Assembly: GCA_022711355.1 (NCBI GenBank)
Contig: JAKLFE010000001.1
Location: 152,664 to 216,663 of the forward strand
Reading direction: 5' to 3'
DNA length: 64,000 nt
Origin: Spirochaetota bacterium
GTDB lineage: Bacteria > Spirochaetota > Spirochaetia > Treponematales > Rectinemataceae
In this document: in pieces, positions 17,597-30,003 of the stretch
Position numbering within the stretch: position 1 is the first letter of the stretch
Layout of the letters: every line of letters begins with the position of its first letter
Program-made: the position numbers and the translations under genes
Notes under the pieces: model-generated
Database searches by the model: none
The model's input: only the letters and a program-made list of their open reading frames with translations
What the model was told of the DNA's origin: nothing

Positions 17597-19381
17597 ATGC
17601 GCCTCAACTCGATACGGGTCAAGATAAACCTGGCCGCATTCCTCGCCCTCGCGGCCCTCGCGGGCTCGAGCGGCCTGCTCATGTACGCCCGCATGGGCAG
17701 CGCCCTCTCGGCCGAGGCCCGGGCGGCGGCCAAGCGCGAGAGCGCCCTCGCCATCGCCTACCTCGACCTGGCCGTGCCCGGGGAATGGTCGGAGCGCGGC
17801 GGGGCCCTGTACAAGGGGAGCCTCCCCGTATCCTCCCTCTCCGTTGTCATGGACCGGATCGGCACGATGATCGACGCCAAGATCACCATCTTCCACGGCA
17901 ACAAGCGGGCCGCCACCAACATCCTCCTGGAGGACGGCTCCCGGGCCGTCGGCACCGAGATCGCCGGGCCCGTCGCCGAGCTCGTCCTCGGGCGGGGCGA
18001 GGTCTTCAACGGCGAGGCCTCGGTCCTCGGCGAATCCTACCAGGCCTTCTACCGGCCCCTGTACAGCTCGGGCAGCGCGGTGATCGGCATGTTCTTCATC
18101 GGCATCCCCCGCGCGGCGATCGAGACGGCCATCGAATCCGCGACCCTCCTCTTCTCGGCCCTGGTCGCCGGGGTCGCCATACTCTCCCTGGTTCTCCTCT
18201 TCGCCGCGACGGGCCGCCTCCTCCGCCCGATCGGACTCGTGGCCGGCCGCCTCGAGACGATAGCCGGCGGCGCGGGGGACCTCAGCGTCGAGCTGCCCGT
18301 CGCCTCCTCGGACGAGGTCGGCCGGCTCTCGGGGAGCTTCAACAAGGTCATGGCCCGGCTCCGCGCCATGATCGAGGCCCTGAAGTCGGTGAGCTCCTCG
18401 GGGGCCCGCACCTCGGAGGAGCTCGCCTCCCACTCCCAGGAGCTCTCCTCGACCATGGCCGAGATCGCCGCCACGATGCGCTCCATCGACTCGAAGAACG
18501 GGCTGCTCCGCGACGAGATCGTCGGCGCCGAGGGCCGGCTCGCCGAGGTCGAGTCCTCGGTGCGCGCCCTGGCCGGCCTCGTGGGCGAGCAGTCGGCGGC
18601 GGTGAGCCAGTCCTCGGCCGCGGTGCGGCAGACCCAGGCCGCCCTCGAGTCCATCGAGCGGGCCACGAACGAGAAGCGGGCCCAGACCGAGGGCCTCGCC
18701 CGATCGGCCAAGGAGGGCGAGGAGGCCATGGCGGAGATGCTCTCCGCGATAGCCGACATCAACGCCCGCGCCAAGTCCATCTCCGAGATCATGGGCCTGC
18801 TCGAGGGCATAGCCGAGCAGACCGGGCTCCTGGCCATGAACGCCGCCATCGAGGCGGCCCACGCGGGCGAGGCCGGCAAGGGCTTCGCGGTCGTGGCCGA
18901 GGAGATCCGGAGGCTCGCCGACGCGACGAGCGAGAACTCGGCCATAGCGGCCTCGACCCTCTCGGGCGTCGTCGAGAGCGTCGGCTCGACGAGCTCCCTC
19001 ACCGAGCGGGCGGGGGCCCTCATCGGCGGCATCATCCGCGGGGCGAGCGAGGTCTCCGGCAGCATGGAGGAGACCCTGGGCGGCATCAGGGAGATCGCCG
19101 AGGGCGGCCGGCAGCTCACGGACTCCCTCGAGCGCCTCGTTCGGATCAGCGCCGAGTCCCTCGAGTCCTCGCGGATCGCGGGCCGGGGCGCGGCCGACGT
19201 CAAGGAGTCCTTCTCCTCCCTGCGCTCCCTCGCCGAGGAGAACCGCGCCGGCATCAGCGAGACCGCCGCTGGCCTGGGCGAGGTCGCCGAGGCGGCGAGC
19301 GCCCTCGCGAACCTCTCCACGGAGACGAGCCGCGGCATGGACGTGCTCGAGGGCGAGATCGGCCGCTTCAAGACCTCCTAG
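17597..19381 (+). CDS. Methyl-accepting chemotaxis protein with periplasmic sensor domain
   Basis: A 594-residue receptor. Helix 1 spans about 10-30, a periplasmic single-Cache-like domain about 35-180 ([45 protein letters not shown]), helix 2 about 183-208, HAMP about 209-260, and a long coiled-coil signalling domain. The hairpin tip [38 protein letters not shown] is the standard receptor core that binds CheA and CheW. No che gene is adjacent, so this is an orphan receptor. The ATG lies within GGTATATG without a Shine-Dalgarno sequence. Confidence 0.92.
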   Translation: MRLNSIRVKINLAAFLALAALAGSSGLLMYARMGSALSAEARAAAKRESALAIAYLDLAVPGEWSERGGALYKGSLPVSSLSVVMDRIGTMIDAKITIFHGNKRAATNILLEDGSRAVGTEIAGPVAELVLGRGEVFNGEASVLGESYQAFYRPLYSSGSAVIGMFFIGIPRAAIETAIESATLLFSALVAGVAILSLVLLFAATGRLLRPIGLVAGRLETIAGGAGDLSVELPVASSDEVGRLSGSFNKVMARLRAMIEALKSVSSSGARTSEELASHSQELSSTMAEIAATMRSIDSKNGLLRDEIVGAEGRLAEVESSVRALAGLVGEQSAAVSQSSAAVRQTQAALESIERATNEKRAQTEGLARSAKEGEEAMAEMLSAIADINARAKSISEIMGLLEGIAEQTGLLAMNAAIEAAHAGEAGKGFAVVAEEIRRLADATSENSAIAASTLSGVVESVGSTSSLTERAGALIGGIIRGASEVSGSMEETLGGIREIAEGGRQLTDSLERLVRISAESLESSRIAGRGAADVKESFSSLRSLAEENRAGISETAAGLGEVAEAASALANLSTETSRGMDVLEGEIGRFKTS

Positions 19382-19408
19382 CTCCTTCCCTCCGGCCCCC
19401 TCGCGCGC

Positions 19409-19414
19409 TATACT
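19409..19414 (+). promoter_or_regulatory. -10 element of the M29 aminopeptidase gene
   Basis: TATACT preceded by GC, 26 bases before the ATG. Here a true leader with GAGGAGGG at 19429-19436 follows, in contrast to the leaderless genes of this window. Confidence 0.5.
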
Positions 19415-19440
19415 GCCTCCCCTACGGCGAGGAGGGCTGC

Positions 19441-20676
19441 ATGGACGAGCGCTGGAACCGGGCCTACGCGAGGCTCTTGACGGGGGCCTGCCTGGGCATA
19501 GGCCCGGGCAGCCGCCTGCGGATCTCGGCCGAGATCGCCCATCGCGACCTCGTCCGCGCCGTGGCCGAGGAGGCCTACGCCCTCGGAGCGCGGGCCGTGC
19601 GCGCCGACTTCGACGATCCCCGCCTCGCCCGTATCAGGGTCGACGCCTCCCGGGACGAGTGGCTCGACGACGCGGCCCTCCCCCTCGAGCGCCTGGCCTC
19701 GGCCTACGCCGAGGAGCGCTGGTCGACCCTCTCCCTGGTCGGCGAGGAGGAGCCCGGCGTCATGGAGGGCGCGGACGCGGGCCGCGCGTCGCGCGCCGCG
19801 CGGGCCCGCTCCAAGGCCTGGAAGGAATTCCGGGAGCTGTCGATGTCCAACCGCGTCGCCTGGTGCGTCGCCCCCGCGCCCACCGCGGCCTGGGCCCGCG
19901 CCATCCTTCCCCCCGAGCTCCTCGAGGGCCGCGAGCCCGAGGCCGCCCTGGCCGAGGTCCTCCGGCCCATCCTCCGCCTCGACGAGGCCGACCCGGCCGC
20001 CGCCTGGCTCGCCCAGCTCGCCTCCATCGAGGCGCGGGCCCGGCGCCTCGCCGAGCTCGCGCCCGCCTGCCTGGACTTCCGCGGCCCCGGCACCGAGCTC
20101 CGCGTCGGCCTCTCGCCGCGCTCGCGCTGGGTGGGCGGGGGCTCGAGGACCCCCGAGGGCCGGTACTTCTCCCCGAACATCCCCACCGAGGAGGTCTTCT
20201 CCACGCCGGACGCGCGGCTCACCGAGGGCAGGGCGGCCTGCAGCCGTCCCGTCGAGGTCCTCGGCGCCAAGGTCGAGGGAGCCTGGTTCGAGTTCGAGGC
20301 CGGCCGCGTCGCCCGCGCGGGGGCCGCGCGCAACGCGGCCAGCCTCGAGCGCTACCTCGACACCGACCCGGGCGCGCGCCGCCTGGGCGAGGTGGCCCTC
20401 GTCGACTCCTCGGGCCCCATCGCCCGCTCGGGACTCGTCTTCGACAACGGCCTCATCGACGAGAACGCGGCCTGCCACATCGCCCTGGGCGCCGGCTACG
20501 AGGAGGCCTTCGCCGGCTCCGCGGCCATGGACGAGGCGGCCAAGGAGGCCGAGGGCTTCAACCTCTCCCTGGTCCACGTGGACTTCATGATCGGCTCGGA
20601 CGAGATCGACGTGAGCGCCGTCGACGCCAAGGGCGCCTCGACGCCCCTCATCCGCGGCGGGCGCTTCGTCTTCTAG
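19441..20676 (+). CDS. M29-family metalloaminopeptidase
   Basis: A 411-residue cytosolic exopeptidase. The C-terminal half carries the family's metal-binding set: a glutamate in NIPTEEVFSTP (about residue 251), then DENAACHIALG with Glu and His (about 341-349), and LVHVDFMIGS with His and Asp (about 378-380). These correspond to the two-metal site of aminopeptidase T. The N-terminal half (SRLRISAEIAHRDLVRAVAEEAY) is the usual alpha/beta domain. The start at 19441 is fixed by GAGGAGGG five bases upstream and by TATACT; an open frame continues far upstream but only as a shadow of the chemotaxis gene. Confidence 0.92.
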   Translation: MDERWNRAYARLLTGACLGIGPGSRLRISAEIAHRDLVRAVAEEAYALGARAVRADFDDPRLARIRVDASRDEWLDDAALPLERLASAYAEERWSTLSLVGEEEPGVMEGADAGRASRAARARSKAWKEFRELSMSNRVAWCVAPAPTAAWARAILPPELLEGREPEAALAEVLRPILRLDEADPAAAWLAQLASIEARARRLAELAPACLDFRGPGTELRVGLSPRSRWVGGGSRTPEGRYFSPNIPTEEVFSTPDARLTEGRAACSRPVEVLGAKVEGAWFEFEAGRVARAGAARNAASLERYLDTDPGARRLGEVALVDSSGPIARSGLVFDNGLIDENAACHIALGAGYEEAFAGSAAMDEAAKEAEGFNLSLVHVDFMIGSDEIDVSAVDAKGASTPLIRGGRFVF

Positions 20677-20692
20677 CCCCGGGCCCGGCCCC

Positions 20693-21427
20693 TTACAGCT
20701 TGCCGAGCTGGGCCAGGCTCGCGCGCAGGTCCTTGGGCAGCTCGGCCTCGAGCCTGAGCTCCCGCCCCGTGGCCGGATGGGCGAACTCGATCGAGAGGGC
20801 GTGGAGGGCGGCCCGCGCCAGGAGGGGCCGCTCCGCGAACTCGTCCCCCTTCCAGCGCCGCTTCAGCTTGGACAGCAGGAGGGCCTCCCCGTCCCCGTAG
20901 AGGGGATCGCAGAGGCAGGGGAAGCCGAGGGCCGCGAGGTGGACGCGGATCTGGTGGGTGCGTCCCGTCTCGGGCCTGGCCTCGACGAGGGCGGCGCCCC
21001 CGAAGCTCCCCCTGGCCGCGAAGCGCTGGACGACCGCGAAGTCGGTCCGGGCGCTCTTGCCCTTGTGCGCGTCGATGACCGTCCGGTGCTCCCGGTCCCC
21101 GTCGGCCCGCAGGGGGAGCTCGCAGCTCCGCTCCTCCCAGTCGGGCAGGCCGCGGACCAGGGCGCGGTAGACCTTCCGCACGGCCCGCGACTCGAAGGCG
21201 AGGCCCAGCTCGCGGTGGGCCTCGGCGGAGCGCGCGTAGACCAGGACCCCGCTCGTGTCCTTGTCGATGCGGTGCACCGCGTAGAGGCGGCCCCAGGCCG
21301 CGGCGAGGGCGGCCGAGGCCACGGGCGCCTCGGGATCGTAGCGGTCGGGGATCGAGAGCATGCCCGCGGGCTTGTCGACCGCGAGGATGGACTCGTCGGA
21401 GAAGAGGACGGGGATGGTATCGGGCAT
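20693..21427 (-). CDS. RluA-family RNA pseudouridine synthase
   Basis: A 244-residue enzyme that isomerises uridine in rRNA or tRNA. The catalytic motif HRIDKDTSG places the nucleophile at D55. ILAVDKPAGM (about 14-23), ARPETGRTHQIRVHLAALGFP (about 152-172) and the terminal PATGRELRLEAELP motif are all typical. There is no S4 RNA-binding domain at the N-terminus, as in RluA rather than RluC/D. It ends convergently with the M29 peptidase gene 16 bases away and starts from TAGAGT six bases before the ATG. Confidence 0.92.
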   Translation of the reverse strand: MPDTIPVLFSDESILAVDKPAGMLSIPDRYDPEAPVASAALAAAWGRLYAVHRIDKDTSGVLVYARSAEAHRELGLAFESRAVRKVYRALVRGLPDWEERSCELPLRADGDREHRTVIDAHKGKSARTDFAVVQRFAARGSFGGAALVEARPETGRTHQIRVHLAALGFPCLCDPLYGDGEALLLSKLKRRWKGDEFAERPLLARAALHALSIEFAHPATGRELRLEAELPKDLRASLAQLGKL

Positions 21428-21433
21428 GCTGCG

Positions 21434-21439
21434 ACTCTA
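21434..21439 (-). promoter_or_regulatory. -10 element, leaderless start of the pseudouridine synthase gene
   Basis: TAGAGT on the minus strand, preceded by GC, lies six bases before the ATG at 21427; the spacer CGCAGC is not a ribosome site. Confidence 0.4.
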
Positions 21440-21477
21440 GCGCATCCCCGCCCGTATCGCAACACGGCGCCGCGGCC

Positions 21478-22884
21478 TCAGGGCGAGACGAGGCTATGCT
21501 TGGGGTTGTTCCAGCCTTCGGCGGCCTGGTAGGCGGCGAGGCTCCCCGAGGGTACGTGGATCGTGAGGCTCGCGACGCTGGGGAAGGGATCCGCGCCGCG
21601 GGCGTTCGGGGGGCTGGCCGCCTGGGCGTAGACCGTCGCGAGGGAGGAGCAGCCGAAGAAGCTCGCCCAGCCGAAGCTGGCCAGGCTGGAGGGCAGGGTC
21701 AGGCTCGCCAGCTTGCTGCAATAGACGAAGGCCTGGCCGGCGATGTCGACGACCCCGTCGGGGACGGCGTAGCTCGCGGCGCCCGCCTTCTCGGGATACT
21801 GGACCAGGGTCTTCCCGTCCGCGCTGAGGAGGACGCCTCCCGTCACGACGTAGTAGGGGCTCGAGCTCTCCACGGCGAAGTCGAGCTTCGAGCACATGAC
21901 GAAGGGAGCCCCCGTGATGGAGCTCACGCTCGCGGGGACCGTCGCGCTCGCGAGCCCGGTGCAGTAGCGGAAGGCGTTGCCTTCGATGGTCGTGAGGCCC
22001 GAGGGCATCGCGATCGTCTCGAGGCTCGACTCGTAGGCGAAGGCATCGCCGAGGATGCTCTTCACGGTCGAGGGGATGGCATAGGCCGTCGCCGTCTTGC
22101 CCGCGGGGTAGCAGATGAGGGTCGCGCCCGCCTTGTCGAAGAGAACCCCGTCGATCGACGCGTAGCTGGGGTTGGCCGGGTCGACCTCGATCGCCGCGAG
22201 GGCCCTGCAGCCGTAGAAGGCGTAGCTCCCGATGTAGGTCGTCCTCGCGGGGACGCTCAGCGAGGCGAGGGCGCCGCAGTCGTTGAAGGCGCCGCCCTCG
22301 AGCCGCTGCAGGCTCGAGGGCAGGACGATCGAGGAGAGCTGGGCGCAGCCGGCGAAGGCGCTCCCGGCTATCGTGGTGAGGGTGGGGGGCAGGGAGATGC
22401 CCGTCATCGTGGAAGAATAGAAGGCGCCGTAGCCGATGGCCGTGACCCCCTCCGGCACCGTCACCGCCCCGGCCGCGCTCCCGCAGTCCCTGAGCTCGAT
22501 GCCCCAGGCCGAGCTCGCGAAGGAGAGGCCGGAAGGTATCCAGACCGCGTACAGCGAGAGGCCGCCCGCGGCCATCTTGATCGTCGACCCCGCCGCGCAG
22601 CTGCGGCCGGCGGCGGAGAGGCTCGTCGTCCAGCCCGCGAACTGCTCCGTGCCCTTGACGAGGCTCCCGGCGCCCTTGACCGGGACCGAGGCCCCCTCGG
22701 CGTAGCCCGCCCCGTCGACGGGGACCTCGCCCGCCGCCCCGTTCGCGTAGTAGGTGACCGAGTAGGACCCGCCCCCTCCCTCGTCCCCGCCGGAGGCGGG
22801 ATTCGAGCAGGCGGCAAAGGCCAGGACCAGGATCAGGATCAGGGCCGCGGCAATCGGGAAGATTCGCGTCGAGGCACGATGCAT
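21478..22884 (-). CDS. BspA-like leucine-rich-repeat lipoprotein
   Basis: A 468-residue surface protein. The signal peptide ends in a lipobox, LAFAAC, with the lipidated cysteine at about residue 26. A Gly/Ser linker leads into an InlB B-repeat-like domain (VTYYANGAAGEVP ... LYAVW, about 43-110), then about ten treponemal-type LRR_5 repeats of about 23 residues (for example VTAIGYGAFYSSTMTGISLPPTLTTI), interrupted twice by a YVTxGGVL/SIDGVLF insert with 'LICYPAGK' or 'LVQYPEK', as is usual for BspA proteins. GGAGGAG lies nine bases upstream of the ATG. Such proteins mediate adhesion in oral spirochaetes and Bacteroidetes. It is divergent from a LuxR-type gene that may control it. Confidence 0.9.
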   Translation of the reverse strand: MHRASTRIFPIAAALILILVLAFAACSNPASGGDEGGGGSYSVTYYANGAAGEVPVDGAGYAEGASVPVKGAGSLVKGTEQFAGWTTSLSAAGRSCAAGSTIKMAAGGLSLYAVWIPSGLSFASSAWGIELRDCGSAAGAVTVPEGVTAIGYGAFYSSTMTGISLPPTLTTIAGSAFAGCAQLSSIVLPSSLQRLEGGAFNDCGALASLSVPARTTYIGSYAFYGCRALAAIEVDPANPSYASIDGVLFDKAGATLICYPAGKTATAYAIPSTVKSILGDAFAYESSLETIAMPSGLTTIEGNAFRYCTGLASATVPASVSSITGAPFVMCSKLDFAVESSSPYYVVTGGVLLSADGKTLVQYPEKAGAASYAVPDGVVDIAGQAFVYCSKLASLTLPSSLASFGWASFFGCSSLATVYAQAASPPNARGADPFPSVASLTIHVPSGSLAAYQAAEGWNNPKHSLVSP

Positions 22885-22958
22885 GATTTCGCTCCTCCGG
22901 ACCAGGGGTATATGGCTGTCGCCATCCGAGCGACCATGCTAACCGCGCCGCGCGCTCC

Positions 22959-22981
22959 TTCCCTCCGTATTTCCCTCCGTA
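22959..22981. promoter_or_regulatory. Tandem direct repeats in divergent intergenic region
   Basis: Two copies of TTCCCTCCGTA, at 22959-22969 and 22971-22981, with a 12-base period, lie between the LRR lipoprotein gene and the LuxR-type regulator gene. About one helical turn apart, they could be an operator. Nothing else in 22885-23014 explains them. Confidence 0.4.
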
Positions 22982-22998
22982 CTTCCCGCAAGCCGTGT

Positions 22999-23004
22999 TA
23001 TATT
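22999..23004 (+). promoter_or_regulatory. -10 element of the LuxR-type regulator gene
   Basis: TATATT lies ten bases before the ATG at 23015 with no Shine-Dalgarno sequence; no good -35 is present. Confidence 0.4.
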
Positions 23005-23014
23005 TCCTGTCCAT

Positions 23015-23860
23015 ATGCCGGAGCTCGGTTCCCGCACCTGGCGTTCCCTCAACGAGTACCTCCTGCGCCTCGAGGCGGCCGACGGCGAGGGCGACCTGGC
23101 CCGGCTCGCCGTCGAGGGGCTCGGGGAGCTCCTGCCGGCCGACATCGGGGCGGCCCTCCTCGACCCCACGCTGCGGGTCGTCGCCCAGATCGGCGCGGCC
23201 GCGGAGATGGCCCGCGCGTACAACGAGCGCTACCGCCTCCTGGTGCCGCCGGCTCTCCTGGGGAGCGAGGCCGGGACGCGGGGCTGGATCCCGCGGGTCA
23301 GGTGGCGGGACTACGAGGGCACGGAGCTCTACGACGAATTCGCCCGGCCCTACCGCCTGGGCTTCAGCGGCAGCACCAGCTCGAGCGCCTTCCGCGGCGG
23401 CTTCACCCTCGCCATCCAGAGGTCCTCGGGCGGTAAGAGCTTCACGGAGAAGGACACGGCCATCCTCGACCTCCTCAACCCCCACCTGAACAACCTGCTC
23501 TCCCTGCGGCGGAAGCTGGAGCGGAGCCCCGGCCTCAAGCCCGAGCCGGGCGAGCTCCGCTTCTGCTTCCCCCGGCTCTCCCCCCGCGAGTCCGAGGCGG
23601 GAGCGCTGCTCTGCGCCGGGGCCGGGGCCCGGGAGGTCGCCGCCTCGATGCGCGTCGGGCTGCGCACGGCCGAGACCCACGTCGCCCATCTCTACGACAA
23701 GCTGGGGGCCTGGGGCAGGGTCGAGGCGGTGGACATCATGCGGGGCGCGCTGGCCCGGGAGCGGGGCCGGCCCGCGTGCCCGGCCGGGCCCGGAGACGAA
23801 GGCGGCCGCGAGGGGAAGAGCCCCCGCGGCCGCCTAACCTGCCGGATGCCGCGCCGATAG
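23015..23860 (+). CDS. LuxR-type transcriptional regulator with GAF-like domain
   Basis: A 281-residue protein. Residues about 20-165 look like a GAF-type sensor domain (LARLAVEGLGELLPADIGAALLD ... FTEKDTAILDLLNPHLNNLL). Residues about 190-245 form a LuxR helix-turn-helix (LSPRESEAGALLCAGAGAREVAASMRVGLRTAETHVAHLYDKLGA). The helix-turn-helix ends well before the stop, and the last 35 codons are low-complexity and contain a strong GGCGGCCGCG hairpin at 23801-23834, so the 3' end of the gene overlaps a likely terminator. It has no receiver domain. It faces the BspA-like lipoprotein gene across a region with direct repeats. Confidence 0.85.
   Translation: MPELGSRTWRSLNEYLLRLEAADGEGDLARLAVEGLGELLPADIGAALLDPTLRVVAQIGAAAEMARAYNERYRLLVPPALLGSEAGTRGWIPRVRWRDYEGTELYDEFARPYRLGFSGSTSSSAFRGGFTLAIQRSSGGKSFTEKDTAILDLLNPHLNNLLSLRRKLERSPGLKPEPGELRFCFPRLSPRESEAGALLCAGAGAREVAASMRVGLRTAETHVAHLYDKLGAWGRVEAVDIMRGALARERGRPACPAGPGDEGGREGKSPRGRLTCRMPRR
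23801..23834. terminator. GC-rich hairpin overlapping the end of the LuxR-type gene
   Basis: GGCGGCCGCG and its complement, extended by four G-C pairs, enclose a short loop. No T-run follows on the plus strand. It may act as a weak or Rho-dependent terminator between the converging genes that end at 23860 and 23882. Confidence 0.4.
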
Positions 23861-23881
23861 GCGCGGCGCCCCGCTCGGCTC

Positions 23882-28515
<4,634 letters not shown>

Positions 28516-28538
28516 TTCACCCAACGTTACAGCAGCGT

Positions 28539-28570
28539 GAAGAGGCGCCCCGCGAGGGGCGCTTCTTTTA
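28539..28570 (+). terminator. groEL terminator 1
   Basis: The stem GGCGCCCC with GGGGCGC, flanked by pairing AAG/CTT bases, around loop GCGA, followed by CTTTTATT. It ends groEL mRNA 24 bases after the stop. Confidence 0.85.
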
Positions 28571-28750
28571 TTCCGGCCCATGCCGCACATGCTGCTGGGC
28601 AGCGCCGAGCGCCATTGCGCGCGAGGCGGGGCGGCAAGCCGCCGATCGCGGGGGATAGTCTCCCGCGATGCCGGCAGAGCGGCTCCCCGAGCGCGAAGCG
28701 CGAGGGATGGGCGGCATGGATTACTAGCCGCCTCCCTTTCCTGACCATCG

Positions 28751-28777
28751 AGGCCCCGCCGCAAGGCGGGGCTTTTT
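28751..28777 (+). terminator. Terminator of groEL-tail cassette A
   Basis: GCCCCGCC pairs perfectly with GGCGGGGC around GCAA, followed by five T, 20 bases after the MGGMDY stop. Confidence 0.85.
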
Positions 28778-28942
28778 CCTTGGCAGCGCCGCCCATGACG
28801 CCCATGCCGTTCCGGGAGACCGACGAAGGCGCGAGATGAGCGAAGCGAATCGAACGACTTCGTCGCCGCCAAGCGTCACCGACGCTTGGCGCGGTATGGG
28901 CGGCATGGGCTACTAAGCCTTCCCAAATCCCACTGTTTATCC

Positions 28943-28970
28943 GAAAGGCGCCCGCGAGGGCGTCTTTCTT
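28943..28970 (+). terminator. Terminator of groEL-tail cassette B
   Basis: GAAAGGCGCCC pairs with GGGCGTCTTTC (one G-T pair) around GCGA, followed by TT, 29 bases after the MGGMGY stop. Confidence 0.75.
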
Positions 28971-28986
28971 GTATCCGCCCGAAACG

Positions 28987-29013
28987 GAAAGACCCGCGCG
29001 GGGCTATCTTTCG
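28987..29013 (-). terminator. Likely terminator of the leftward CxxC membrane-protein gene
   Basis: GAAAGA and TCTTTC enclose CCCGCGCGGG. Read on the minus strand the stem is followed by TCTTTCC, 45 bases after the stop of the gene ending at 29058. Confidence 0.5.
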
Positions 29014-29057
29014 GAGTGAAACCAGCCGCGCGCATCGGAACGACGCGCTCGGCTCGC

Positions 29058-29870
29058 TCAGTACTTCGGCTTCCGGGTAGAGACCGTGCCGTCCCTCGCA
29101 AGAACCTCGATCACCTCGTCGAGCCTGTCCTGGTCGTAGAAGTTCGCGTGATGGGCAGAGGTGACGGAAGTCGCGGTCTCGACGTGCTTGAGAGGGCACC
29201 AGCTCGACTCGATCTGCTCGAGATTCCCTGCTAGGGAATGCGCGTAGATTTTCGCGCCGCGGACAAGCCAACGCATGACGGGAGAATGGGCGCCTGCGTA
29301 ATTCGCGGCCTTGAGCTCCCTGCGGATATCGCCCAACTTGACGATATGCATGCCCAGGAAAAACGCGATGACGACGAAGAGCATCTTGCTCAGGATGAAG
29401 CTGAAAAAGAGGAACACCGCAAGGCAAAGCGCATAGAGGGCGACGACGATCTTGGCGAGGGAATCGCCCTTCCTGAAATCGGCACGGGCGAGCTCGTCGA
29501 GCTCGTCGTTCCACATCATGGCAGTTCCGTTCGCGTACGCGCAAAACTGGCAGTTGAGCTTGTCGAAAGCCCGCATGCGGTTCACCTTGCCCCGGTCAAA
29601 GAGCATGTAATCGCGAACCTTGAACCGCTTGAGGTCGAAAAGGGGCGCGAGCATTGCCCGATAGAGGACGACGATGACCGTCAAGTGGAGCATGACGAAC
29701 TCGAAAACGCTCAGATACTGAAGGAATCCCCCGAAAAGCGTACGCAGAAAACCGATCCGCTTTGCATGGGTCCAGAAAATGGACGCCGCGATGTGCGGCC
29801 GCTTTACGGGTTTTCCCGCCTTGCCCGGGAAAGGCTCATTAGTTTGTCCCTGTATAGCGCCGTCTTTCAT
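29058..29870 (-). CDS. Conserved membrane protein with CxxC and WCPxKH motifs, unknown function
   Basis: A 270-residue protein. About three hydrophobic segments are visible (about 60-80, 143-180). Between them lies LNCQFCAYANGTA, a CxxC motif, and further on SWCPLKH. I recall small uncharacterised proteins that share a 'NCxYCxYxNG ... WCPIKH' pair, suggesting a three-cysteine, one-histidine metal or redox site facing the cytoplasm. The start at 29870 (MKDGAIQGQTN) is fixed by AAGGAGAT upstream. Codon use is less GC-biased than in neighbours, hinting at later acquisition. No operon partner. Confidence 0.7.
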   Translation of the reverse strand: MKDGAIQGQTNEPFPGKAGKPVKRPHIAASIFWTHAKRIGFLRTLFGGFLQYLSVFEFVMLHLTVIVVLYRAMLAPLFDLKRFKVRDYMLFDRGKVNRMRAFDKLNCQFCAYANGTAMMWNDELDELARADFRKGDSLAKIVVALYALCLAVFLFFSFILSKMLFVVIAFFLGMHIVKLGDIRRELKAANYAGAHSPVMRWLVRGAKIYAHSLAGNLEQIESSWCPLKHVETATSVTSAHHANFYDQDRLDEVIEVLARDGTVSTRKPKY

Positions 29871-30003
29871 TTCATCTCCTTGAAGCTTCGCCTCAAAAAG
29901 GCTCGTTGGCACAATGCCTTTTAGCGATGAGTATACCAGATACTGCGCGTGAGCAGTGATAGTAAATCATAGCTGCCCGTTGCCCCCGTGCAGCCCGTCG
30001 CGG

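Larger units (their letters stand above)
28571..28972 (+). repeat. Two groEL-tail cassettes with terminators
   Basis: After the first groEL terminator two modules follow. Each has a stretch with inverted copies of the Gly-Gly-Met tail code, hairpins, and then a forward copy of the tail with a stop: ATGGGCGGCATGGATTACTA at 28707 (MGGMDY) and ATGGGCGGCATGGGCTACTA at 28896 (MGGMGY). Each is followed by its own terminator. Two hairpins precede the second tail: CGACGAAG/CTTCGTCG (28821-28865) and an 11-bp perfect stem CGCCAAGCGTC/GACGCTTGGCG (28867-28891). Neither module has a ribosome site or an independent gene. A nearly identical copy lies at 37603-37998. Confidence 0.75.

Noticed and set aside
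16663..19440. Open frame upstream of the M29 peptidase start, giving a protein of over 1300 residues
   Set aside because: The upstream part is a shadow of the aminotransferase and chemotaxis genes. Promoter, ribosome site and family length all place the start at 19441.
28537..28839. Hundred-residue open frame in the groEL cassettes, identical at 37624
   Set aside because: Its identity at both loci reflects DNA duplication. It crosses a terminator hairpin, has no ribosome site and encodes an Arg/Gly/Ala-rich product.
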